DNA of 64,000 nucleotides from the NCBI RefSeq assembly GCF_014196295.1, contig NZ_JACIDK010000004.1, forward strand, positions 1 to 64,000, read 5' to 3'. The position numbers and the translations under genes are program-made. Within the stretch, counting starts at the first letter, position 1; every line of letters starts with the position of its first letter. This stretch comes from Phenylobacterium haematophilum. GTDB taxonomy: Bacteria > Pseudomonadota > Alphaproteobacteria > Caulobacterales > Caulobacteraceae. The notes under the pieces were generated by a model, which saw nothing but the letters and a program-made list of their open reading frames with translations, made no database searches and was not told the DNA's origin. Positions 44,273 to 52,592 of this stretch are shown one piece after another.

Positions 44273-45061
44273 TCAGACGGTGGGAACTGTTCCACCGTCG
44301 ATGACAAACTCAGCGCCATGGATCGCGGCGGCGCGATCCGAAGCCAGGTAGGCGATTAGGTCGGCCACCTCGCAGGGTTCGGCGCCACGGCCGATGGCGA
44401 TGCCCCCCAGACCGTCGAGAACAGCCTGCCGCGCCTCCTCGATGGTGCCGCCGTTGGCGGCCTGCAGACGTTTCAGAAAGTCGGCGGTCGCTTCGGTCAT
44501 AATCCAGCCGGGGGAGACGACGTTGACCCGTACGCCCTTCGGCCCGAGCTCCTTGGAGATCGACTTGCTGTAAGTCCTGAGCGCGGCCTTGGCGGCGGCG
44601 TAGGCCGTGGTCGATTCCGGCAGCGGCAGGACCGACTGGATGGAGGCGACATGCACCACGGCGCCGGCGCCGCGCTCGATCATCTGCGGGATCAGAAGCC
44701 GATCCAGACGAACCGTGGCCAGAAGATTCAGGTTCAGTTCGGCCAGCCAGTGATCGTCTGTCAGGGCTGAGAAGCCGCCGCCCGGCGTCGTCGAGCCGCC
44801 GATGACGTGAGCCAGGATGTCGACGCCGCCCAGGCGTTCCAGCGCCGCCTTCGCGAAGGCTTCCCCGCCCTCAGCCGTCGTTAGGTCCGCCTGGACGAAT
44901 TCGACGCCGTCGATGGGCTCCAAGTTTGCGCGGGCGGAAGTGATCACCCGAGCCCCGCCAGCCAGGAACCGATCGACGGTGGCGCGGCCGAGACCCTTCG
45001 TGCCGCCGCTGATGAGCACCCGCTTGCCGGCGAACTCGGTTGGGTCAGACTTGCCGGTCAT
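44273..45061 (-). CDS. Short-chain dehydrogenase/reductase
   Basis: A 262-residue SDR. The cofactor loop is [15 protein letters not shown], and ITSARAN with a basic residue after beta-2 favours NADP(H). The catalytic set is complete: Ser in VHVASIQSV, Tyr and Lys in [10 protein letters not shown], and Asn in the ELNLNLL helix. [14 protein letters not shown] is the usual C-terminus. It overlaps the SnoaL-like gene by 4 bases. Together they are divergent from a LysR regulator, which probably controls them. Substrate unknown. Codon choice here looks slightly less GC-biased than the surrounding genes, by eye. Confidence 0.92.
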   Translation of the reverse strand: MTGKSDPTEFAGKRVLISGGTKGLGRATVDRFLAGGARVITSARANLEPIDGVEFVQADLTTAEGGEAFAKAALERLGGVDILAHVIGGSTTPGGGFSALTDDHWLAELNLNLLATVRLDRLLIPQMIERGAGAVVHVASIQSVLPLPESTTAYAAAKAALRTYSKSISKELGPKGVRVNVVSPGWIMTEATADFLKRLQAANGGTIEEARQAVLDGLGGIAIGRGAEPCEVADLIAYLASDRAAAIHGAEFVIDGGTVPTV

Positions 45062-45387
45062 GCCGTGATCTCCAGCGCCTTGATGGCGTCGCCTTCGAGA
45101 GTGAAGCGGTAGGTGAAGCGGATAGGGCTTCCCGGAAAGTCGCCATGGGCGGGGCCTTCGACGACGACCTGAACGCCGTCCTGGCGCGCGGCGTCCGGTG
45201 CGAAGATCGCCTTTACGGGAACGACCGCCTCTTCGAGCAGACGGCGGATTTCAGCGTGGCCCCTGAAGACCGCGCCGTTGTCGCGGAGGACGGCGTCCGC
45301 CGCGAATGGCTGGAGCATGCCGTCGACATCGAGCTGAGCGTTGGCCTTCACATAGGCGGCGATCGGAGGTGGAAGTTCGAGCGGCAT
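45058..45387 (-). CDS. SnoaL-like/NTF2-fold protein
   Basis: A 109-residue protein with an NTF2-like fold: [40 protein letters not shown], and a closing strand [20 protein letters not shown]. It lies before and overlaps the SDR gene, a pairing often seen in LysR-controlled small operons. It may bind or isomerise the SDR's substrate. Catalytic residues cannot be picked out with confidence. Confidence 0.85.
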   Translation of the reverse strand: MPLELPPPIAAYVKANAQLDVDGMLQPFAADAVLRDNGAVFRGHAEIRRLLEEAVVPVKAIFAPDAARQDGVQVVVEGPAHGDFPGSPIRFTYRFTLEGDAIKALEITA

Positions 45388-45516
45388 CTGTCCTGTCCTG
45401 TTTGCGGCGCTGGCCGCCGTGGGCGGCGGCGGGTGCGATTGCCAGCCAAGTTAGGCGTGGACAGGTCGCCGCATAATCGGGACAAATTGGAACGACTCAT
45501 CACGGAAAACGGGACA

Positions 45517-46467
45517 ATGGTTCAACATGCCCTGACCGAGCTGGACGCCGTTCTCATGGTCGCCCGGCGGGGAAAATTCCGTGCAGCGGCGGTCGAGCTC
45601 GGGGTCTCGACCACGGCCCTGAGCAACGCGGTCGGAAAGCTGGAGCGCGCGCTCGGCGTGCGACTTTTCAACCGCACGACGCGAAGCGTGTCCCTTACCG
45701 AGGCCGGTCAGCGGTTCATCGAGCAGGTCGCTCCCGCCGTTCGCGACATTCATGAGGCGATGGAGGCGGCTCGCTCTCAGCAGGCCACCCCGTCGGGCAC
45801 GCTGCGCATCAACGCCTTTCCCACGGCGGCGCGGGAGATCTTTTCCTCGCTCGTCCTGCCGTTCCAGCGCCTGCACCCCCAGGTCCACATCGACATCGTC
45901 ACGGAGGGGCGTCTTGTCGACATCGTGGCTGGCGGCTTCGATCTTGGCGTGCGCAGCGAAGATCTGGTGCCTGTCGACATGATCGCCCTGCCGCTGGGCG
46001 GCCCCCGGCGCAATGTGGTGGTCGGCGCGCCGAGTTATCTGGAGTCGCGCGGGACGCCGAAGATCCCGCAGGACCTCGCCGCGCATACCTGCCTCCGCGT
46101 GCGGCTTCCCAATGGCGCGATCTACCGCTGGCCGTTCGAGAAGGATGGGCAGTCGATCCATGTCGACGTGGAAGGCGGCCTTACCCTCGATGAAGCGGGC
46201 CTTGCTCGCACCGCGGCGCTGGCGTCCGTTGGTCTCACTCTGGCGATGGAGTCCGACGTGCGGGACGACATCGACGCGGGCCGTCTTGTCCGTGTGCTGG
46301 AGGACTGGACGCCTACGCTGCCGCCTTTGAGCCTGTATTATCCTAGCCGGCGCAACCCGACCGCCGCGTTCAAGGCGTTCATCGACTTCGCGCGTCGCCA
46401 TGGCGGGCCCTCGGTCGCCGACGACGATGGGTTAGATGCAGCAAGCCGGCCCTCGCTCGCACGATAA
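45517..46467 (+). CDS. LysR-family transcriptional regulator
   Basis: A 316-residue LysR protein. The HTH is [20 protein letters not shown] then [20 protein letters not shown] and [19 protein letters not shown]. The effector domain follows with [39 protein letters not shown] and [20 protein letters not shown]. The start at ATG 45517 puts the HTH a few residues in. It is divergent from the SnoaL-SDR pair, 129 bases apart, the classic LysR arrangement. Subgroup features resemble regulators of SDR/quinone detoxification genes. Inducer is unknown. Confidence 0.94.
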   Translation: MVQHALTELDAVLMVARRGKFRAAAVELGVSTTALSNAVGKLERALGVRLFNRTTRSVSLTEAGQRFIEQVAPAVRDIHEAMEAARSQQATPSGTLRINAFPTAAREIFSSLVLPFQRLHPQVHIDIVTEGRLVDIVAGGFDLGVRSEDLVPVDMIALPLGGPRRNVVVGAPSYLESRGTPKIPQDLAAHTCLRVRLPNGAIYRWPFEKDGQSIHVDVEGGLTLDEAGLARTAALASVGLTLAMESDVRDDIDAGRLVRVLEDWTPTLPPLSLYYPSRRNPTAAFKAFIDFARRHGGPSVADDDGLDAASRPSLAR

Positions 46468-46542
46468 ACGGCGCCAGGCCTGCGACGCCCTTTGACGCCG
46501 GCCAGCCACGCCGCCGATCCTCAGCCGCTTGTCAGGACGCCT

Positions 46543-46567
46543 AATATACCATAGGGGGGTATCCTAT
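46543..46567 (+). promoter_or_regulatory. DmeR/RcnR-type operator overlapping the ribosome-binding region
   Basis: A run of six G (46554-46559) sits between interlocked inverted repeats: ATACC (46546-46550) with GGTAT (46558-46562), and ATAGG (46551-46555) with CCTAT (46563-46567). RcnR/DmeR proteins bind G- or C-tracts flanked by such AT-rich arms. The G-run is also the only ribosome-binding site, 6 bases before the ATG at 46566. Confidence 0.7.
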
Positions 46568-46841
46568 GGCCCACCTCTCCTCCCAGAATGACGCGCTGCT
46601 CAAGCGCGTCCGCCGCATCGCCGGCCAGGTCGAGGCGATCGAGCGTTCGATCGCCGGCCACGCCGCCTGCGCCGACACCCTGCACCTGGTCGCCGCTACT
46701 CGCGGCGCGATCAACGGCCTGCTGGACGAGGTGGTCGAAGCCCACCTGCGCGAGCACGTCGCCGCGCCCGGTCTCGACGACGCGGCGCGCGCCCAGGCCG
46801 CCGAGGAAGTCATCGAAGCCATCCGCCGCTATTCGAAGTGA
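46566..46841 (+). CDS. dmeR: Nickel/cobalt-responsive repressor of the RcnR/CsoR family
   Basis: A 91-residue four-helix-bundle repressor. The RcnR metal ligands are all at identical positions: His3, Cys35, His60 and His64. That set binds Ni(II)/Co(II), rather than Cu(I) as in CsoR. QNDALLKRVRRIAGQVEAIE is the DNA-binding helix pattern. It is followed at once by the CDF exporter gene, the dmeRF arrangement known from rhizobia. Metal binding would release the protein from the G-tract operator that overlaps its own start and so switch on both genes. Confidence 0.93.
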   Translation: MAHLSSQNDALLKRVRRIAGQVEAIERSIAGHAACADTLHLVAATRGAINGLLDEVVEAHLREHVAAPGLDDAARAQAAEEVIEAIRRYSK

Positions 46842-46849
46842 ACCGCCCC

Positions 46850-47788
46850 ATGACGACGTCCGCCGACCTCGAAGACCTCGCCCACGACCATGTGTTCCTC
46901 GGCGCGGCGCATGACGACCACGCCCGCCGCACGCTCTGGGTCGTGGGCCTCACCGCCGTGATGATGGTCGCCGAGATCATCGCCGGCTACTGGACCGGTT
47001 CGATGGCGCTGCTGGCCGACGGCTTCCACATGGCCACCCACGCCGGCGCGCTCGGCGTCGCCGCCGCGGCCTACGCCTACGCCCGCAAGCACGCGCGCAG
47101 CGACAGGTTCAGCTTCGGCACCGGCAAGGTCGGCGACCTGGCCGGCTTCGCCTCGGCGCTGGTGCTGGGCATGGTCGCCATCGGCATCGGGGTCGAGTCC
47201 GTCAAGCGGCTGCTCGAGCCGACCACCGTCGCCTTCGGCGAAGCCACCATCGTCGCCGTCGTCGGCCTGGCGGTGAACCTGGTCAGCGCCCTGCTGCTGG
47301 GCGCCGGTCACGATCACCACGCCCATGACCATCACGGCCATGACCATCACCACGACCACAGCCACCACGGCGTCCACGACAGCGGCGACAACAACCTGCG
47401 CTCGGCCTACATGCATGTGCTCGCCGACGCCCTGACCTCGGTGCTGGCGATCGTCGCGCTGCTGGCCGGGCGGCTACTCGGCTGGGTGTGGCTCGATCCG
47501 GTCATGGGCATTGTCGGCGCCCTGGTGATCGGCCGCTGGTCCTGGACCCTGATGCGCGACACCGCCGGCGTGCTGCTCGACGCCACCGACGCGCACGTCG
47601 CCGCCGAGGTCCGCGAGCTGCTGGAAGGTCCCGGCGACGCGCGCATCTGCGATCTGCATGTCTGGCGCGTCGGGCCCCAGGCGCACGCGGCCATCGTCAG
47701 CGTGGTCGGCGGCCTCGACGCCGCCGAGGTCCGCCGCCGCCTGATCCCGGTCCACGAATTGGCGCACCTCACCGTCGAGACGCGCTAG
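46850..47788 (+). CDS. dmeF: Cation-diffusion-facilitator metal exporter, DmeF type
   Basis: A 312-residue inner-membrane CDF transporter with six helices. Transport-site residues are in MALLADGFHMATHAGALGVA (TM2) and SAYMHVLADALTSVLAIVAL (TM5, HxxxD). Between TM4 and TM5 lies a histidine-rich loop of about 25 residues with many HD and HH pairs, expected to bind metal. A cytoplasmic C-terminal domain follows (ICDLHVWRVGPQAHAAIVSV). It should export Co(II)/Ni(II). ATG 46850 is my start; a GTG at 46838 overlapping dmeR is possible. It is co-transcribed with dmeR. Confidence 0.94.
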   Translation: MTTSADLEDLAHDHVFLGAAHDDHARRTLWVVGLTAVMMVAEIIAGYWTGSMALLADGFHMATHAGALGVAAAAYAYARKHARSDRFSFGTGKVGDLAGFASALVLGMVAIGIGVESVKRLLEPTTVAFGEATIVAVVGLAVNLVSALLLGAGHDHHAHDHHGHDHHHDHSHHGVHDSGDNNLRSAYMHVLADALTSVLAIVALLAGRLLGWVWLDPVMGIVGALVIGRWSWTLMRDTAGVLLDATDAHVAAEVRELLEGPGDARICDLHVWRVGPQAHAAIVSVVGGLDAAEVRRRLIPVHELAHLTVETR

Positions 47789-47838
47789 AAGTCCCGGCCG
47801 TCCATCCGCACGTCCGCTTGCTCAACGTCGTCAGCACC

Positions 47839-47865
47839 GCCGGCGCATCGCCCTACGTCGCCGGC
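47839..47865. terminator. Hairpin between convergent dmeF and DUF1080 genes
   Basis: GCCGGCG (47839-47845) pairs with CGCCGGC (47859-47865) around a 13-base loop that contains the DUF1080 stop codon. There is no T-run. It may act as a two-way terminator or protect the 3' ends. Confidence 0.4.
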
Positions 47866-48632
47866 GCCAGCTCCCGCACCCAGATGTTGCGGAAGCTGAT
47901 CGGCTCGCTCGGATCGCGGTGCGCCTGCAGCTTGATCGGCGACTTGCCGTGCGCCTTGTACTTAGGCTGGCCGATGAACACCGTCTCGCCGGTCAGCTCG
48001 ACATTGTCCTGCACCAGCACCCCATTGTGCAGCAGCGTGACCCGCGCCGGCTTCACCAACGCGCCGTCCGCGCCGAACACCGGCGCGCGCCAGATGACGT
48101 CGTAGGTCTGCCACTCGCCCGGCTTGCGCATGGCGTTGGCCAGCGGCGGGCGCTGCTTGTAGATGCTGGCGGCCTGGCCGTTGACGTAGGTCGGGTTCTC
48201 GAAGGAGTCGAGAATCTGGATCTCGTAGCCGGCGTCGCCGCCGCCGGTCGAGGCGAGGAACAGCCCGCTGTTGCCGCGCGCCTGGCCCTCGCCGGTGATG
48301 GTCGCCGGAACGCGCCACTCGATGTGCAGCTGGTAATCGCCGAAGCTCTGCCTGGTCTCGATGTTGCCGGCCGCCTTGTTCACGGTCAGCACGCCGCCCT
48401 CCACCGTCCAGCCGGCCGGCGCCTTGTCCTTGACCGCCACCCATTGCGACAGGTCCGTGCCGTCGAACAGCACCAGCGCGTCGCTTGGCGCGCCGCCGAC
48501 TTGCGCGCCCGGTGCGACCACCGGCGGCACAGGCGTCCAGACTTCGGTGTCCTTGGGCAACAGTTGCGCTCCGCAGGCGGTCCCCACCGACAGCGCGGCC
48601 AGCGCGGTCAGCGCCGCGAACCTTATCTTCAT
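47853..48632 (-). CDS. DUF1080 protein (3-keto-disaccharide hydrolase family)
   Basis: A 259-residue exported protein. The N-terminus is a signal with a possible lipobox GTAC (cysteine 20), though the -3 residue is not ideal. The domain is a concanavalin-like beta-sandwich: ALVLFDGTDLSQWVAVKDKA, YQLHIEWRVPATITGEGQAR, GNSGLFLASTGGGDAGYEIQ, ILDSF, then SPIKLQAHRDPSEPISFRNI and WVREL. This is the DUF1080 signature. Some members hydrolyse 3-keto-glycosides. That fits with the GMC 3-dehydrogenase complex 12 kb away in this window. Electron and sugar partners are inferred, not linked by an operon. Confidence 0.9.
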   Translation of the reverse strand: MKIRFAALTALAALSVGTACGAQLLPKDTEVWTPVPPVVAPGAQVGGAPSDALVLFDGTDLSQWVAVKDKAPAGWTVEGGVLTVNKAAGNIETRQSFGDYQLHIEWRVPATITGEGQARGNSGLFLASTGGGDAGYEIQILDSFENPTYVNGQAASIYKQRPPLANAMRKPGEWQTYDVIWRAPVFGADGALVKPARVTLLHNGVLVQDNVELTGETVFIGQPKYKAHGKSPIKLQAHRDPSEPISFRNIWVRELAPAT

Positions 48633-48793
48633 GGCTAGCGTCCTCCCAGCGCTGTCTTTCTTGGACCGCGCCGCCGCGCCTCGTCCAGGGCCGCCCGCGC
48701 GATGGGAGGCGTGACGCCGCCGCCGGCGCGGTTGCGCCCGCTGGTCGGCCGCTTCGTCACCGAAGGCGTCATCGTCCCCCAGGCGGCCGGCGG

Positions 48794-49291
48794 CTAGCCG
48801 CCGCCGTCGACGCCGTTCTTCTTGGCGTTGACCGCGCTCAGCCGCACGAGCGCGTAGCTGATCGCCAGGGCCAGGACCAGCGCGGCCGCGCCGACCAGCG
48901 TAGTCCATGGCGCGTGCTCCAGGTCGATCAGCATCACGTGCCGCACGACCGCGATCATCGCCACCACCACGATAATCTCGACCTGGACGTGGAAGCCGGT
49001 GAAGAAGCTCGTCAGGCTCTTGAGCAGCTCCAGCCCCAGCATGAGCAGCAGCACGCCGGCGAACACGTGCTCGACCGCCGACTGCACCTCGCCCAGCGTG
49101 TCTATCGACCCCAGCGATCCGACCACCCGCTCGGTGAAAAGCGCATAGAGCAGCCAGGTCGCGACCAGGATCGACGCCACTACCAGCAGTTCGGCCGCCA
49201 GGATGACGATCGCCTGGCACAGGTGCACGACGCGCTCGCTGACCGCCCACAGGCCATGCAGCCGTCTTTCATCCTTCGAGCCGACGCCCAT
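48794..49291 (-). CDS. PsiE-like phosphate-starvation-inducible membrane protein
   Basis: A 165-residue membrane protein with four hydrophobic helices: HLCQAIVILAAELLVVASIL, VFAGVLLLMLGLELLKSLTS, VQVEIIVVVAMIAVVRHVML and LVGAAALVLALAISYALVRL. The LLxLEL and HVxVExxxxVAMIAVxRHVML motifs are the PsiE-family core. Function is unknown even in E. coli, where it responds to phosphate. No Pho box was recognised here. Confidence 0.87.
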   Translation of the reverse strand: MGVGSKDERRLHGLWAVSERVVHLCQAIVILAAELLVVASILVATWLLYALFTERVVGSLGSIDTLGEVQSAVEHVFAGVLLLMLGLELLKSLTSFFTGFHVQVEIIVVVAMIAVVRHVMLIDLEHAPWTTLVGAAALVLALAISYALVRLSAVNAKKNGVDGGG

Positions 49292-49546
49292 GCGAGCAAT
49301 CCGTAACTGGCGGCTGCGCCCTCTTGCCCGGTCAGCTAAGCATCGCCGCCCCTAGGTCCGGCATCGGGTCGAACCCTCAGGCCAGGCCATGACATTGCGC
49401 AGCGCCGCCGTCAGAGCTTGCGGCAGGCGCCCGTACGGAAGCGCAGCCTGATCTCCTACGGCCGGCCTCGCCGACGTCGCCGGAAACGCGCCTTTGCGCC
49501 TGCCGGATCCGGGTCTAGACTTGCCGCCAGCCTAGGAAAAGAAGCC

Positions 49547-49822
49547 ATGAGTGACGCTGTCGGCCCTGGCGATCTCGTTCTCTGCGTCAACGCCGCCCCC
49601 AACCATGTCACCGGACGCCCCGTGCCCCTCCAGGCCGGCGAGACCTACCGCGTGTTCGGGGTCATGGAGTTCGCCTGCCCCTGCGGCCGCTCCGACGCCC
49701 TGCTCGACGTCGGCATCGACTACGCCTGGTGCCAGACTCGCTTTCGCCTGCTCCCCAAGCCGAAAGCCCAGGCCAAGACCCGCAAGGTCTCCGCGCCGAA
49801 GGAGACGGAAGTGGTCGGTTAG
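49547..49822 (+). CDS. Small hypothetical protein with a cysteine motif
   Basis: A 91-residue protein I cannot name. It reads [20 protein letters not shown] then [20 protein letters not shown], with CPC and a later cysteine in [15 protein letters not shown]. This suggests a small beta-barrel with a possible metal site, SH3-like in pattern. The tail is lysine-rich. ATG 49547 follows GGAAAAG. Its last codons overlap the convergent YkvA-like gene. The 255 bases before it hold nothing I can assign. Confidence 0.65.
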   Translation: MSDAVGPGDLVLCVNAAPNHVTGRPVPLQAGETYRVFGVMEFACPCGRSDALLDVGIDYAWCQTRFRLLPKPKAQAKTRKVSAPKETEVVG

Positions 49823-50394
49823 CCGCGCATCGCCTGCACCGCACAGAGCCCCGCGAGCGCCGCAGCGCCGATCCACACCGCCGCTATGATCGCCGCCGCC
49901 GCTAGGCTCCTCGGGCGATCGAGCCGCTGCAAGGCCTGGGCCCGGAACTCCGCCATCAGGGCGCCCGGGATAAGGCGGATCACCAGCGCGATGCCCGCCG
50001 GAACGATCAGCAGGTCGTCCAGATAGCCGAGCACGGGCACGAAATCGGGGATCAGGTCGATCGGGCTCAGCGCATAGGCCGCAACCGCGCCGGCGAGCAG
50101 CTTGGCCGCCAGCGGCGTGCGTCCGTCACGCGCCGCCAGCCACAGCGCGACCACGTCCCGCCCCACCGCCCCCTGCGCGATCCAGAAGCGCCCCTGATTA
50201 TAGAACACCAGGAGCGCCCAATTGTGAGCTGGATCCCGCCAGAGCGGCTGATCGAAGGCGACGAAGTCCGCGCCCTCGTCCGTGACCGGCTTGCGCTGCT
50301 TCTTCAGCAGTCGCTTCACGCGCCGAAGCGCCGCCTCGTTCGAGGGGCCGCCGTCCAGAGCGACCGACCCGCGCAGATGCCAGAGGAACGTCAT
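49819..50394 (-). CDS. YkvA/DUF1232-domain membrane protein
   Basis: A 191-residue protein. The N-terminal part is charged and soluble ([20 protein letters not shown]). The central DUF1232 core is [20 protein letters not shown] then [19 protein letters not shown], the SPIDLIPD motif being diagnostic. A final hydrophobic helix ([20 protein letters not shown]) ends the protein. Function of the family is unknown. ATG 50394 is preferred over a TTG one codon earlier. Confidence 0.85.
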   Translation of the reverse strand: MTFLWHLRGSVALDGGPSNEAALRRVKRLLKKQRKPVTDEGADFVAFDQPLWRDPAHNWALLVFYNQGRFWIAQGAVGRDVVALWLAARDGRTPLAAKLLAGAVAAYALSPIDLIPDFVPVLGYLDDLLIVPAGIALVIRLIPGALMAEFRAQALQRLDRPRSLAAAAIIAAVWIGAAALAGLCAVQAMRG

Positions 50395-50444
50395 CAACTA
50401 GCTTGAGTATGGCGTCTCGCACCGGCAGGCAACGCGCGAACCGC

Positions 50445-50467
50445 CCTTCTCCCGCAAGGGGAGGAGG
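50445..50467. repeat. Degenerate copy of a dispersed palindromic element
   Basis: CCTTCTCC and GGAGGAGG flank a 7-base centre CGCAAGG; compare the fuller copy at 52526-52576. One base of the right arm has changed. It lies just past the amidohydrolase stop, so that gene has a copy on each side. Confidence 0.55.
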
Positions 50468-50473
50468 AAGCCC

Positions 50474-52501
50474 CTACTTCACCACGCTCACTGGCGGCGG
50501 GGCGCTGAACGGCTTGACGTTCAGGTGCTCGTAGATCTCGGCCGGGTAGTAGGCGACGCCGCCGCGCATGGTCATGCGGATCTTGCGCACGTTGCTGATG
50601 TCGGCGGTGGGATCGCCCTCGACCAGGAAGAAGTCGGCCAGCTTGCCGCGCTCGATCGAGCCCAGCTGGTGGTCGCGGCCGAAGTACTTTTCGCTGTCCA
50701 GCGTCGCCAGCCGCAGCGCCTTGCCCGGCGAGATGCCGGCCTGCACATAGATCTCCAGTTCGCGCAGCAGCGAGAAGCCGGTGCCGTCGTCGGTGCCCGG
50801 CAGCAGCTGGACGCCGCGGTCGTCGAGCAGCTTCAGGGTCTCCAGCACCTTGGCGTAGCCCGCGTGATAGTCGGCGTCCTGCTGCGGATCGGCGATGGTG
50901 ACGAAATTGCGCTTGCGGTAGCGCTGATAGCCGACCGGCACGTGGTCGATATAGGGCGCGTCGCCCGCCTGCACCTGGCCCGAGCGCGACAGCATCAGCC
51001 GCTCGAGGATCATCGCCGTGGTGTCCAGCGCCACGCCCTTTTCCTTCATCAGGGCGATCGTCGCCTGCACGTTCGGGCCGTTCAGGTCGAGATCCTTGGC
51101 CCGCGCCATGCCGGTCAGCCGCAGCGGCGTGCGGGTGTCTTCCTTCGGATCGAGGATCCAGCCCAGCATCAGCTGGTTGATGTGGGCGATGTCGTTGTAG
51201 CCGTCCCTGATCACCCGGTCGGGCGACGAGAAGGCCGGCACGTGGCCGGTCACGCCCATGCCCAGGCGGTGCGCCTCGGCGGCGATCGGGGCTACCCAGT
51301 CGGGGTTCATCGAGTTGTAGATCTTGATCTGCCAGTAGCCGTGGTCGGCGTACCAGCGCACGTCCTTCAGCGCCCCTTCCAGGCTGTCGGCGATGAAGCC
51401 GTGACGGGCCGAATAGGGGCTGCGGCCTTCGAGGAAGCCGTTTCGGACGATGCGCGGGCCGGCCAGCTTGCCGGTCTCCAGCCCGTCGATCCAGCCCAGC
51501 AGTTCCTCGTTGTAGTTGCCCTGGTCGCGGACCGCGGTGACCCCCGCCGCGAGGTTGAACAGGTTCGACTGCAGAGTGGTGTGCGAGTGCATGTCGTGCA
51601 GGCCGGGCACCAGCGTGCCGCCCTGCCCGTCGATCACCGTCTCCCCCTTCGGGACCGGACGGCTCGCGTCTTCCGGCTCGACGCTGGTGATCTGGTCCTT
51701 GAACACCGTCACGGTCGAAAGCCCGCCGACCTTCATGGTCTTGGGATCGAACACCTTGACGTTGCGGATCCGCACCGGGGTCTCGAAGCGGTGCGCCAGC
51801 TTGGCCTGGGCCTCGACGGCCGCCTGCAGGTCGACCTCGCGGCTGACCTTCTGCAGCTGCGGGATATTGGCCTCGGCCCCCTCGCGGATCAGGCCGCCAT
51901 CGAGCGTCCCGTAGAGCTCGCCCTTCTTGTCGATCAGCACATAGCTCGGCGATAGGTCGATGCCCGACAGCTCATAGACCGTGACCGGAACCGCGGCCTT
52001 CCCCTCGCCCAGGGTCAGCTTGCGCACCTCCTTCAGCCGCATCTCGCCCGACGGCGCCAGCGGCAGGGTCTTGGTCGGCGACTTCAACAGCGCCTTCACA
52101 TAGACGCCCAGCATCCACGGGCTGGCGTCGTTGGCGGCGTAGAGGATCGGCTTGGCCGCGGCGATCTGCCCCTTGTCGGCCTGGCTGGTCCATTCGGCCT
52201 GGCCCGCGCTCCAGGCGAAGCGCTCCTGCACCGGGCTGCCGAACAGCGACGAGCCGTCGATCGACCAGTTCACCGGCACGCCCGAGGCGTCCAGCTCGAT
52301 CGCCTCCTTGGCCTTCGGACCGCGGCCGTTGTTGCTGACCGCATAGTCCACCGCGACCTTGCGGCCCTGCACGTCGGCGGTCAGGTGGCCGACCTTCTCG
52401 CCGTTGGCGATGACCACGAAGTTCTGCACCTCCGCAGCGGCCGGACCGGCGAGACCGGCGGCCAGCGCCAGGGCGAGAAACGAAACGCGAGTGGGGAGCA
52501 T
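50474..52501 (-). CDS. Secreted amidohydrolase (M38/imidazolonepropionase-like)
   Basis: A 675-residue exported hydrolase. The signal peptide ends PAAAEVQ. An N-terminal beta domain of about 240 residues precedes the amidohydrolase barrel. The HxH metal motif is in GLHDMHSHTT; the bridging Lys is in YWQIKIYNS; His residues are in VTGHVPAF and DIAHINQ; the final Asp is in LLPGTDDGTG. Such exported enzymes cleave dipeptides or cyclic imides. It precedes two S10 and one M61 peptidase genes, fitting peptide use. Both ends are flanked by copies of a palindromic repeat. Confidence 0.9.
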   Translation of the reverse strand: MLPTRVSFLALALAAGLAGPAAAEVQNFVVIANGEKVGHLTADVQGRKVAVDYAVSNNGRGPKAKEAIELDASGVPVNWSIDGSSLFGSPVQERFAWSAGQAEWTSQADKGQIAAAKPILYAANDASPWMLGVYVKALLKSPTKTLPLAPSGEMRLKEVRKLTLGEGKAAVPVTVYELSGIDLSPSYVLIDKKGELYGTLDGGLIREGAEANIPQLQKVSREVDLQAAVEAQAKLAHRFETPVRIRNVKVFDPKTMKVGGLSTVTVFKDQITSVEPEDASRPVPKGETVIDGQGGTLVPGLHDMHSHTTLQSNLFNLAAGVTAVRDQGNYNEELLGWIDGLETGKLAGPRIVRNGFLEGRSPYSARHGFIADSLEGALKDVRWYADHGYWQIKIYNSMNPDWVAPIAAEAHRLGMGVTGHVPAFSSPDRVIRDGYNDIAHINQLMLGWILDPKEDTRTPLRLTGMARAKDLDLNGPNVQATIALMKEKGVALDTTAMILERLMLSRSGQVQAGDAPYIDHVPVGYQRYRKRNFVTIADPQQDADYHAGYAKVLETLKLLDDRGVQLLPGTDDGTGFSLLRELEIYVQAGISPGKALRLATLDSEKYFGRDHQLGSIERGKLADFFLVEGDPTADISNVRKIRMTMRGGVAYYPAEIYEHLNVKPFSAPPPVSVVK

Positions 52502-52525
52502 CGACTGAACGGTCCTTGAAGTCGT

Positions 52526-52576
52526 CCTTCTCCCCTTGCGGGAGAAGGTGGCAGGCGAAGCCTGACGGATGAGGGG
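52526..52576. repeat. Dispersed palindromic repeat element
   Basis: Two small hairpins in a row: CCTTCTCC-ccttgcg-GGAGAAGG (52526-52548) and CAGGC-gaa-GCCTG (52552-52564), followed by GGATGAGGGG. This is the layout of a widely scattered alphaproteobacterial intergenic repeat. It sits between the amidohydrolase and S10 genes. Confidence 0.65.
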
Positions 52577-52592
52577 TGTTGGGCGAGCCAGC

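Noticed and set aside
47280..47400. CAC/GAC-rich tract looked like a short tandem repeat
   Set aside because: It encodes the histidine-rich metal-binding loop of DmeF, a known feature of the family.
48709..48795. 28-codon plus-strand frame with a GGGAGG start region after the DUF1080 promoter
   Set aside because: Too short and without any recognised similarity; it lies in the start region between two minus-strand genes and could be chance.
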